A stretch of 64,000 nucleotides of DNA from Skeletonema tropicum (lineage: Eukaryota > Bacillariophyta > Thalassiosirophyceae > Thalassiosirales > Thalassiosiraceae): assembly GCA_037178625.1 (NCBI GenBank), contig JAWZXG010000031.1:62001-126000 (forward strand), read 5' to 3'. The notes beneath the pieces are model-generated. The model was not told where the DNA came from and made no database searches. It saw nothing but the letters and a program-made list of their open reading frames with translations. The translations under genes and the position numbers were made by a program. Every line of letters starts with the position of its first letter. Within the stretch, counting starts at the first letter, position 1. Shown piece after piece: positions 1-10,647 of the stretch.

Positions 1-645
1 CTCAGCGCTGTACAATTTACAGCCATCGGTAGTACCGTAGCAACCTTCTACAAAACATCTCCATTCACAGCTGGCTTCATAACAGCGTCGACACGAGCAG
101 TTATTGCGGATAGTATAGCTCAGCATCTCGATGTGTGCACTGATGAATTTGATATGAAACGATGTGGCGCAATGGTGATATATAGCGGAGTCGTACTTGG
201 GTTATGCTGTGAGGTGATGTTCAATCATCTCTTCCCGATTATGTTTCGTGGGGAAACAAATCCATTGGTGTTAGCAGTGAAGATGGCATTATTTGATGTG
301 TTTGTCAATGCTCCGTTGCTATGGCTACCGCCTGCGTACATTGTGCAGGCGTTGGCATACCGCAATCCCAAGAGGGAGGCGATTCAACGGTACATTACTG
401 ATGTCAAGGAGAATGGGTTGCTCAAGAAGTATTGGAGTTTGTGGCTACCTGCATCTTTTACTAATTTCTTACTTGTTCCGGCACATTTCCGTGTGGCCTT
501 TGTGGCTGCAGTTGGATTCTTCTGGATGATTATACTGAGCGCTGTAGCGAATAGGAGTAATGTTAGGCAGGATGTGGAGAGTTGTCCTATCGAATGTCCG
601 GAGCAGCCAGAGCCGAAGATGGATTATCCACGTGCAATGGAATGA
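1..645 (+). CDS. Mpv17/PMP22 family membrane protein (5' truncated by window edge)
   Basis: Frame 1 is open from the first base to a TGA at 643-645, so about 214 residues are visible and the start lies outside the window. The segment SPFTAGFITASTRAVIADSIAQ matches the family's first conserved block (G-x-x-T-x-x-x-R-x-x-x-x-D-x-x-x-Q). The C-terminal part has the W-P/L-x-x-x-x-x-N-F-x-x-V-P-x-x-x-R block (LWLPASFTNFLLVPAHFR) followed by a hydrophobic segment ending in a W-x-x-x-L-S-like stretch. Family members are four-helix proteins of the inner mitochondrial or peroxisomal membrane, with roles in membrane permeability and mtDNA maintenance. The tail after residue about 185 is hydrophilic and not conserved. 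The gene converges on the minus-strand gene ending at 920. Family assignment is fairly firm; the organelle cannot be decided without the N-terminus. Confidence 0.75.
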   Translation, partial: LSAVQFTAIGSTVATFYKTSPFTAGFITASTRAVIADSIAQHLDVCTDEFDMKRCGAMVIYSGVVLGLCCEVMFNHLFPIMFRGETNPLVLAVKMALFDVFVNAPLLWLPPAYIVQALAYRNPKREAIQRYITDVKENGLLKKYWSLWLPASFTNFLLVPAHFRVAFVAAVGFFWMIILSAVANRSNVRQDVESCPIECPEQPEPKMDYPRAME

Positions 646-919
646 TATTCAAGTTTGATTGTGAAGGCAAGGTTTTATTGTCATAGATCTCGTGAAGTGG
701 TGTTATCCAGATAGGGAGTGTCCCTGTTCTTCTCCCAAAGCCAACCTGGTCGAGGATGATAAAGAAGTACCTAATAAGGCCAATTAATAATTTCAGACTT
801 AATCTGTTCAAAGGAAGATTTGATTCATCGACCGGGATTGGCAAGAACGAATGGTAGACAGGATAAATATATTCAGATTTCTTCACATATTCGATATTAT
901 CGTTCTATGCAAAATTGGC

Positions 920-3900
920 TCATGTTTGTATCTCATTCGACTCTTCAATTCCTACACGTCGGATTGCATCTTTGCACCAATCACATTGCTGTTTCATTGC
1001 CAATTGAAGTGCAAAAGCTTCAAGCTCTTTGAAATTAGAATCTATTGAGCTCGCGAGCATCTTTCGTTTCTTAATTGGTCTGGCTATCTCCTCTGCGCCA
1101 TTTGAGGTTCCCTCGGTGTCCTCCTTTGCCGTATTTTGATGATTCTTCTTTTTGTGCTGCACTTCCCCGCCTTCGTCCTGTCGGAAAGAGCAGCAAGCAG
1201 TGATATGAACGTTCCTCCTTCTAAAGTCACCCTCCTCCAAAACATAAATACATCGACTAATACAGCGAATCACATTCAAGCAATGACTCAGAGATTGTCC
1301 AAAAGGGCTTTCGGTTGCATCTAACAGATCACTCCATTCCATCGCAATTTCATGCACCGTGTCTACGTGATCGAGTGAGACTACAAATTTCTGAGCATGC
1401 TCGCTCACAAACCGAGAATCAGGGGAACATACATCACAAGCCCTGAACCAATTCATTGACAAAATCAAGTGCAATACACTATTCACAAAATCGTCTGACA
1501 AATCTGCCCTCCTAAAAAGAGCACCATTGATTATGATGTGTAGGCATGCTCGAAGCACTGCTCGGATCTCTATCATTGTATCTCTCATACCATAGTATCC
1601 GCTGAATGATTCGTCTGTTGACTCGTATGATAGCTTGCCCCAAAAGTCATCATTCAAAGCGGTGACGCACAGCTTTGCGGCCTCATTCACGAAACCATAT
1701 TCGACAGCCATGATAACGCGATGGTTGAGAAATGGTGAAAATTCTTCACACCTATTTCGGAACCTATAGGTTGACGTGTGCCCAGCGGAGAAGTCCGGCT
1801 TTGCACACCATTGGGGATCCACAACGATAGAAACCAATTTTCTTGGATGGAAAAAGGATGGCAACTTGTCCTTTCGTAGCTGTATGCTGCTCTTCCTCCA
1901 GGCATCTTCAAAATCACCTACTCGTTTCAGGGTAGGCTCAATAAAGACGTCAAGAGCTCGACACAAAACCAACGTTTCGTTGCAGAGATCAGATAGCCAA
2001 GACGGAGGAGTTTCCTCCAAGATGCCCACAATATTCGCATCTAATACCGCTACGAGAGCCTTTGCAGCCAATTTTGGTCTTCCATCGAGATCATATGCAA
2101 TTGTGTCGAAGAATCGACTGTAAGTTCCAGCCCTGTCATGCTTCATATCAACCAAATCGTTTAGAAACTCAGCGTTGTCAAATAACACCAAACTCTTCTG
2201 AGAAGATAGAGCATTCCTCAGCCAGCTAAGGCCTAACTCCAGCACCATGTACGGACTGTCTTGGATGTAGTGCATCAATATACAAGTGGTGAATAGACAT
2301 GACTTCTTTGATAGAGCCAACGTCAGGCCCGAGATATTAGAAAGACGACTCTTCACTTCCTCTCGATTTCGATTGAAAAATAGCGGATCGATTGCTGTGT
2401 ACCGCAGGTACAATTTACCAATTGTATCATGAGCCAGGAAAGTTGCAGTCCCAAGTGTTTGAGAAATGAAGGCTGATATCATCTCGTTCCTCTTCAATGC
2501 TGTAAGGCGCTCCCTCTTGTCAGAGTTGACAAAGGAATGCATTGTGTTTTCTTCAAGCCTTGATGCAACTACATAGTCGTCATCGCCAGGGCTTGTGTCC
2601 AGTGTCTTAAGTATTGTGAGCGACTCCATAATCATCTCATCGATTTTCATATAGTTTGAAATGATATGGTCTGACAAGGCAGAACCTGCAGCTTTGGTCC
2701 CTTTATACTTTGTGTATGCAATCGCCATCCACACTTGAGAATGATTCACATCATCTCCTCGATCTAATGATCCAAGTCCTGCCCGTGATCCAATCTTAAA
2801 ATTTCCGACATTATAATATGAACCTGGAGGCTTTGCTTTCATTTGGAGGAATGTCTCTAGTATATACTGTTGAATATTCTGACAGACGTCGTACCCGCAG
2901 ATAGTAAATAAGGCAGAGAAGCACGTCGACAAGCTACTCAGAGGAGATGACATTCCGTACTGTTTGAAGTCGAAGTGACCCTCCTCTGCCTCATTCAAAG
3001 ATCTTATCACGTCTAATGCAAACGATTCGCAACCTGTCCTAACTCCTATTTGGACTGAAGAAAACAACGCAAGCGTGAAGCAAAAGACGGAGCGGCAGCC
3101 TTCTTCCATCAGGAACTTGGCTGACTCGTACAAGAAGCAAATCAAGTCCAAATAAGTCTCCCCTGAGAGACCTTCCGGTACGCTTCTAAAGTCTGTGAGC
3201 GAGCCTGAAATAAAGTCTGTAAGCGCGAATGAAACTTTCGACTGTTGTTTACGTACAGACAATAGATCCATTCTTTTGAGAAGATGTTCGATAGCCAAGC
3301 CCAGATGTAGTCCAGTTTCCTTTGTCGCACAAGAGGTGATGGCAATTGTTGCAAGAAGTGGAGATAATCCAGCTTCAGCCCAATGCTGTTTCTCCAAAAT
3401 AGCTTGCATCTCCGAGGTGGATTTTGCAGCACAAAGGAAAACACGAGCGAGGGAAATTGTGGTCAAAAGACGCAGTGGTGGTACCCTCACTGGTAGATTA
3501 AATGGGTCATTGTGCTCCTCAACAGCAGTATTCGTAAACCAAGCCTTTATCAACACAATCGCCAAATTATCAATCGCCACAGATAGCTCACGATTCTCAG
3601 GATCATGTGTATCTATTCCACCAAGAATGTGTGCTTGAATACAAAGTACACTCGCGCATGGATTGGTTAGCGCGAGATCTTGACTCAGCCGCACAAGTCC
3701 CCCGAAGTTTTTGTGGATACTTGCTTGCACCATTGCTTCACTTGCAAGCCCATTGGCAAGAAGATAATGCATACACTCATGGTCGCCGCCTGCAACACGC
3801 GCCAGTGCAATGGCCGCTGGAGTATTCCCCTTTTCTTTCATCAAGTTGAATCGCTCTTTGATAACGATTGGAGCTTCCAGTTTTCGCAAAGAGAGCAGCT

Positions 3901-6285
3901 CTTCTTTGTGATTATCCCTCATACGCAGCTCTTCTTTGTGATTATCCTTCATACAGCAGTCTGGAAGATAACGGAGTATCGGGTGCTGCCAACCATGATG
4001 AAAAAATATGGATGCTGCGGGATGAGAATATTCGTTCCACCATACTTTCAGGAGACTTCTTCCATCCTTCTTTCTATTTGTTAACCGAAAGTGAATATCT
4101 AAGGACAGAGAGGTGAGATCCATTCAATGTATAGAAGTATGTAGTAGGTAACATCCGGACTTACCCGATGCGTTGTTGGGAGAATACAGTAATCCACTAT
4201 TGAGCGCATTTAAGAACCAATGGCCATCATTTTGAGGATGAAAATACTCATCATTGAAATAAGCAAATGCCACTTTGACAACCAAGGCATCACACTTTCT
4301 CCACACTTCCTGGAACTTGGGGATAATGAACTTCTCAATGGCATCTTCCCCTTTGTTACCATAATTGTTATGCTTGGTCCATACTCCTTCAAAAATCTCG
4401 CTGTTGCAAAGGAAGCCAAGGAAGCTTAAAATTGCGATCGATGAATTGAGGAGGTCACCCATCGCAAGTAAATTTTCAACAATCTTCAACGTGCTGTCCA
4501 CGAGATGGTCCAAATTTGTCCGCATATCAAATTGAAGACGTTCTTTAGATGTTTCAATTTCAAGGGTATCCATGCGATCTCTTAGAGAAGTCATGAAGCC
4601 TTTATGGTCAACAATAAAGCTCAGTCCTGGGGAATTCTTACTCTCGAGCATACACCAACCAAATGATAGATGTGACTCGACTTATGATACGTCCATTGCG
4701 GCGAAGCTGCATCGCGGAGCCATAAGTTGTCTTCTGTTGAATCTTCATCGCCATCAGAGGGAGCCTCGCTCAATAGTTTCACCAATCTCGTTGCATTCTT
4801 TTCAGTTACTCTCTTCGAATTTACCTGGAGTGACGAAACAAAGGCCTGCTCTGATTTGATGCAATCAAAAACGCTTTCAAAGCATTGCTGCTCTTTACCA
4901 GCTTTGAGGCACTTTTCTACAGCTGTAGCTACACGACCAAGTGCTCCCAAGAGCGCCTCCTCTTCTTCTCTCCACAATTCGTAAAGCCTCGAAGCTACGT
5001 CGTAGGCGCTATCGCTTGGATCAAATTCATAATTCTCTCTATCACTTGGTTCGCTGCTTTCTGGATCAGTATTAGCATTTTCCAGCCATTTGACAAGAGA
5101 TCTTCTGTTTCCATTTGATAGTTGATGATAGTCCTTGTCAAGATCGTCGAAAATATAGTGATAATCAACCCAATCGAGCGGATTAAGCTGCTGTATGTGT
5201 CGAAGCAGGGCGAGAGACGCCACGACTTCCTTGCCCAGCAAATATGGGATGGATGAAATTGTTGTAGCATTACCCTCCTCCGATAGAGTACGCAAATGCG
5301 ATTCCATTTTCTCCATCGAGCTCTGACAATGTTTGACACTTGCCTCAACTTGTGTACTTCTTCCTTGGACTATTTTGTCAAAATCCTCCTTCTCCATAGC
5401 GCTCATTATATTATTATCTCCCTCCTCTTTCTCCCATTCCGAGCGTGATGGTAACTTCGGCCATTCTGAACGAGGGGGTAAATGATATTGACGCAAGTGT
5501 CTCCATTGTTTCAGCTCATACGAGATCGATTCTGACAATAATAGAAGAAACTTAGGATCTGGATGTTCGAACTGCACTCCGTCATCTCCCCCAGCAGTGT
5601 AGAGCAGCTCTCTCAAGATGAGATTTCTAATGGCTTCATACTCCTTCTTCTCCATTTCACCGTCTTCGGACGCGCCTTCATCATCATATTCACTGCTTTC
5701 ATCTCCTCTGTCGTCGTGGCCAAAACTTGGAACCAAGCGAATGTGCTCCCCCGCTGCATATGCATAGTCCCTATCTTCTACGCACGCACTATCAGGTGAA
5801 TCCCGTTGAAGATTTGACGCAGAATCAAAATACATTGCATTGCCCTCATGACACTTATTGACTGCTGCAACCAACACAGCTGCATCTACTGCATTCCAAC
5901 ACAAGTTGTTCTTTATGACATCACTGTCAATTTCGTTTCCATCTCGATCAAATCGGATCAGTTGACAGGGCATGGTGGTTGCATTGAAGACAAATAGAAT
6001 GAACTGATCCGAGGGAATATGATGAGCGAGGCACACGACGTATGCTGGATTATTACCTGCAGCATCAGTTTCTTTTGCTGGAAATTCATGTCCACTGGAG
6101 CGCAGTATCAGACGGATATTTTCGCCCTCTTTGGCAGCTCTCTCAATCATACTCGCGTCATCTTCTTGCGCTGAATCGTCTGGGTTGCTTCCTGCTGATG
6201 CTGCTCCATTATCACTGCCTACGTTTGCAAGTCCACCTGTTACACGCAAGAAGGAATCGATCGAATATTTATCGAGAGAATTCAT
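920..6285 (-). CDS. Large protein of unknown function, paralogue A (two exons, one frameshift)
   Basis: I do not recognise this family. Exon 1 runs 6285 to 4165 and exon 2 from 4098 to 920, with a 66-nt intron (4099-4164; donor GTAAGT, acceptor TTAG). Exon lengths sum to 5300 nt, one short of a multiple of three. The missing base lies near 4666-4680, where the frame switches just before the LSFGWC motif that is continuous in paralogue B (10648-15833). Restored length would be about 1766 residues. The N-terminus (MNSLDKYSIDSFLRVTGG) and the block NPAYVVCLAHHIPSDQFILF are shared with B. Exon 2 begins with helical, ankyrin- or TPR-like sequence (GNTPAAIALARVAGGDHEC, HYLLANG). Near the C-terminus are a basic cluster (PIKKRKM, possible nuclear signal) and a C-x2-C motif (QCDWCKDAIRR). 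The frameshift could be a real inactivating mutation or a sequence error. Confidence 0.7.
3896..3954 (-). repeat. In-frame 30-bp tandem duplication in paralogue A
   Basis: Two adjacent copies of a 30-bp unit (3896-3925 and 3926-3954) encode a repeated DNHKEEL peptide at the start of exon 2. Paralogue B has only a single shorter NEEELSL at this place, so the duplication arose after the two genes separated. Confidence 0.8.
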
Positions 6286-7845
6286 TTTCGATGTCGCTGG
6301 AGCTACTCTAGTGATTTGCTATCTCTTTCGGCTTCAATACGAACAGATATTAGAGAGAGGCAGCGCATGATTAGAGACGAAGATACAACTTTATTGAACA
6401 CGGAATTGTTTGGCTCGTCTTAACCAGAAGATGCCCACACCCCGGATCCACCCCGGGTGGCGTCTTTACCACGTAACTATGTCAATAATAGGTCGATTCA
6501 TTTGGTTCAAAGACCAACAACCTTCCATTTAGTTAGTTTAGAACGCCTCTGCAACGTGGCATGGTGGTATTCCGACCATTCTCCAAGATATTGTGGGTAC
6601 TAATTCAGTAGCACTGGCATCGTCGGCCCGGGGTGCTCGGCCATCACGCATCACACACTAACAAAAAACATCTCCTCCATGACGAATCCGACGGCAAACC
6701 ATGGTACTATTGGGCCAACATTCCCAAAATCAACATAAACAATATAGTGCCTAACCCCATTTTTTATGTAGATTCCGATTCTGTAAGCGGTGGCGGCCGA
6801 ATCGGCGTCGTTGTGATGGTATACGGCTCTAACCGCCAGAGACATAAAATCTGCACATGCCGGGCAACATCATGACATACTCATGTTTAATAGATTTCGG
6901 TTATTTAATTGCCATGGTGCATTGCAGACACCTTCTGAATACTATGATGATTGATTATTATTATCAGTTTTATTGATTACATTCCAATTAGACGTAATAA
7001 TTGAGTAGTAGGTCAAATCATCCGCTGTTGCTTTGATCCCATCGGGTAGGAATGGTGCTGTTAGGAGTCATATGATACCCTGAAACCACTGTATAATGCT
7101 CGCAACAGATGGCTATTGGTGTTGTGTGGTGAAAGGGTCCCCAACTTGCAGGATGAATACACTCAATATCACTTCAAATACTCGTGTATGTGATTGCATT
7201 CGCTCTTCATTTTCCACCAAAATATGCTACATTTCAACCAGTCCAATAATGTCGCAGCCGCAATGAAATAGAGATATCTACACCAACCACGTTGATTGTT
7301 ATATTATAGTCATCACCTCACAGACTTTTGGCACCCTCTCATTTCATTTCCTGTCAGATATATGCATTCTCCTTTTTGATGTATTTTGTGGAAATTATCA
7401 ATTTTCAACTACTGTATTCACCATGCCACTACATGCGCCATAGAACGCCCCGACACACTCTAGAGGGGACTGATCGCCGCTTAATAGTATATAGATGGCG
7501 TCTGCAAACCAGTTCAGTGGCAGAGCAGCTTCAACTATTCATCTGAAGACCATATTGGAAGTGCATCATCACACCGATGTCAAAGCGCAATTTTCCGGCA
7601 CCTCTACTTTGGTGTCATAATAAGTAGCGATGGCGTGGATTGATGTCCATCTGAGGACACCACTTCATAGAAAGGCTATTGGAGAGGGAGTTGCTGCAGT
7701 TGGGCTGTCTAATTTTATGTGTAGCTAGTGTTGTTGATGTCGGCACGTACGGGGTCGAGGTGCGCCATGGTGATCGCTGGTGATTTTTTTCATTATCCCC
7801 TGGGCATCTTCTGGTTAAGCCATAAAGCTACTCAATGGCAACAGA
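6286..7845. other. Gene-free stretch upstream of paralogue A
   Basis: The first 40 bases upstream of the start codon resemble the leader upstream of paralogue B at 15834-15875, so the duplication that made the pair included 5' flanking DNA. Beyond that I see only short ORFs without family signal, AT-rich stretches and no repeat with clear ends. Confidence 0.5.
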
Positions 7846-9218
7846 TAGCCATCAGGGGAAAAAGCGCCTCTGGCGCTCAGATCGGCCTGTTTTTAAGCGC
7901 ATTTAAGCGCTTACGTAGCCCTGGTACAAAATCCAACGGGCTTTCTCGTAGCAGTAGGAATTGGAACGTCATCAAAGAACAGCCATCCGGATGGTGCCAC
8001 GTCATGATGTGACAGTCATTTGAATGGTGTTTGAGTGATGCCACGTCATGATGTGACACCATTAAGCTCAAAGGTCGACCCGATCGAATGAGGAATGGAG
8101 CTAAAGATAGAAAATGGTTCACCTTTCACCTCGTAACATCACCCTCCACCGTTGTCATACTGCCGTCATTGATTCTGATCAGGATAAAGGAAACTAAGTA
8201 TCATCGTGGCAAAGAGTCTTCCTTCTTCGGACATTGGCAATGCAAAGCCTTCGTCTCCTCAGTTGCAACAAAAAATGTCTGCTTGCATGGAAGTTGATAA
8301 TGCTGTCGCTGATTATTAAATATTCTGTTTGTTATGTAAAAGTATACATATGAGGTAAATATATTTGTTGCAATCCAGTGCGTTGTCATCTATGATATTA
8401 TGAGCTACATCGCCTCGTTACTTACATATAAGTACCCTAATTAGCGAAAATAACGAGACCACTTCGAGAAAACGAGACCAGTGAACGGGTCTCGCTTTGA
8501 TAACGAGACAAGTCCAACAGATCCAAAACGAGACTAGAGACAGGCAACTTTTTTATGAGAAACGTCTTGTACAATAGCATGAGAAAGGTCATCCCAAGGC
8601 TCCAACTCCTCAGTTGCTTGCGATATGGGCCGTGGAGGCTTGGAAAATGGTACCTGAGTAACTTGTGCGGAGAGCATGGACTGTGTGGTGTCAATACAAA
8701 TCTACAGAGGAAAACGATAGCAGTAGTGCCGTTGTTATATGATGAGGAGAAGTTGAGGAAAATAGTGAAACAAGTCGCTGGAGCAGATGCATTGACTACT
8801 ACAATGATCCAGAAAATGAGGCAGCAGATGAGTTTCCTGAAGATGACATCGAATAAGAGATGCAGTGATGCTTCAGATACATCATACACTCTAGAGGTGT
8901 GGAAGTAAGAGATAATTTGATAGCTAAGTCATAACGAGACCATTTTTAATTAACGAGACCACTTTTCAATAACGAGACTAGTGTCTTGAGGTGGCCTTGG
9001 TAACGAGACCAGGCCAATAGCCAAAACGAGACTAGTCTCGTTATTTTCACTAATTAGGGTACTCAAGCCAGGAAACAGGAAAGAACTCTTTTTCTTTTTT
9101 CTCTTCCAGGAGAAGCGGGGAAGCTAGAGAAAGTGCTTCTTTTAAGCGGTAAAGTTGGCGCTTAAGTGAAAAGGCTCAAATGGGGCCGATTTTAAGCCGC
9201 TTTTTCCCCTGATGGCTA
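7846..9218. mobile_element. Non-autonomous DNA transposon with 21-bp terminal inverted repeats, interrupted by a second element
   Basis: TAGCCATCAGGGGAAAAAGC plus a further G starts at 7846, and its perfect inverse ends at 9218. Subterminal sequence on both sides carries AAGCGC/GCGCTTAAG-type motifs. The flanks read AACAGA on the left and AACAGC on the right, compatible with a worn AACAG target duplication. Without the nested 633-bp element the transposon is about 740 bp. No transposase is visible, so it would have moved only with enzyme supplied in trans. Confidence 0.65.
8431..9063. mobile_element. 633-bp MITE-like element with AACGAGAC subterminal repeats
   Basis: The ends are 29-bp inverted repeats (8431-8459 and 9035-9063, one mismatch) that begin AGTACCCTAATTAG. 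Inside both ends AACGAGAC recurs many times (for example 8452, 8940-8990, 9001, 9024), a typical arrangement of transposase-binding subterminal repeats. The outermost bases contain GTAC on both sides, as in the unrelated element at 16519-17896. A 117-codon ORF (8555-8908, plus) sits in the middle; it has no recognisable domain and may be chance. The element lies inside the 7846-9218 transposon and is therefore younger than it. Confidence 0.7.
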
Positions 9219-10647
9219 AACAGCTACATGCAACATCCACTATAAGCCTGACCCGCCAAAACACGTGGGCGTGTGTGTGGGGGGCGAAATAAACAAAACC
9301 ATTTTTTCAGTAAGTAAATTGGCCGTAGGGAGGTCGATAGGATGACAAATGTAGGTACTCTACTTTATGCCCAAAACGATGATGGCATCGTTTTAGTCTA
9401 TATCTCAGGAGATAAATCCTAGTCAGGATAGTTTGGGTTGCATTAGCCCCCCAAGAAACAGTGGTTCCATTCTAAGCTAGGGTTTGTTAGCCAAATTTGT
9501 CTAGCAAATACTATGGGTAAACAAAAATGCATATCTCAGCGAGAAAATGAGATATTAGTACGATTCCTTTGGATACATCGTTCACATTAACACACTCTAA
9601 AGGACTGTATCATTGTTTATGTCTATATCTTGTCTATATCAAAAATAAAATTCGGGGCTAGTTAGTAGGCCGCCATGGTGGAGGTGTCAAAAAAATGGTT
9701 GCGTGCGTCCAGGGCGCGCGTAAGACAGGCTTATCCAATCTTAGAGTGAGTAATGATGGACACATGTATGTGTCCCGGCCGTGTACAGAATGAACATGTT
9801 GAATTCCGAAGCAAAATCATACAACGTATTGGCAAGAATGTTGGAAGTGAATGAGTATGTGAACGAGTATTCAGATGTTGAAATGTATGGCGACACTTTC
9901 AACAAGAAAGACATCGTGAAAAATGTTGTGGACAAGATGATTCTTTCTGTTGTTGGGAAAGTTAGTTCGGGTATGAGCGGAAGCTGGCCGCAAACTACAG
10001 AGTAATGATAGTTCATTGATTTATGTGAAAACACTAAATTCTACTGTCTTCGGATCTCTTGCCGACCTATTCCCATGTTGTGAGAGCCAGTGTGTCCGTG
10101 GATTTGTTACGTAACACAGACATACTAGCTTTTACGTAGGAATTCAATTCCTACGTCCGGCGTGAGCGATCTGGTTGGTACATATGTAACAGTTTCGCGG
10201 ACAGGTTGAGGCCACCCCTCCTTCTGTTGCTCTGTCTATCTCTAGCTTTTGCTTTTGTGGGAGGTTTAAGCTCATTTGCTACGCACGTGGTTAGCCTGGT
10301 ACTTGGGGTTATCAATGAGGAAAGTGGTGTCAAGATTTCGCCTGACTCCTCGCTCCTCGGCAGACCGACTTCTCATCCGAGGTGCGCTCAAACGATATCG
10401 TGTCTGTTCAGCTGTCTAAGTATTGATCTTTTACTAGTGCTTAATCTTATAATCTTTTCGTTATCGAATCAATTGATATATCAATCTCAAAAGTTGGAAG
10501 GGACACTGTAAATGAAGGCAGGGGAGTTACGAAGGCCCATCGGAGCCAAAGGGAGTTGAAATAGGAGGAGATCTTATTCGTCAGCGCTCAGGATCAAGTT
10601 CATGACCAAGATAGAACATCATAAATCAATTGCGCCAGAGTCCGAAA
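9219..10647. other. Gene-free stretch between the nested transposons and paralogue B
   Basis: Only weak ORFs are present (for example 9781-10005 plus, 74 codons, no domain signal). A 23-nt palindrome lies at 10134-10156. The ORF at 10206 begins with TTG and encodes a leucine-rich start, but nothing supports it as a gene. Confidence 0.4.
10134..10156. repeat. Perfect 11-bp arm palindrome
   Basis: ACGTAGGAATT, a single C, then its exact reverse complement. It could form a hairpin in DNA or RNA; no adjacent gene explains it. Confidence 0.6.

Noticed and set aside
4660..4690. Programmed ribosomal frameshift as explanation in paralogue A
   Set aside because: No slippery heptamer or downstream structure is evident, and the paralogue is continuous in one frame.
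6651..6845. 64-codon minus ORF upstream of paralogue A
   Set aside because: Short, no domain, and overlaps an equally open plus-strand frame.
10206..10511. Short ORF with a signal-peptide-like start
   Set aside because: Begins with TTG, has no conserved content and lies in a stretch without other gene evidence.
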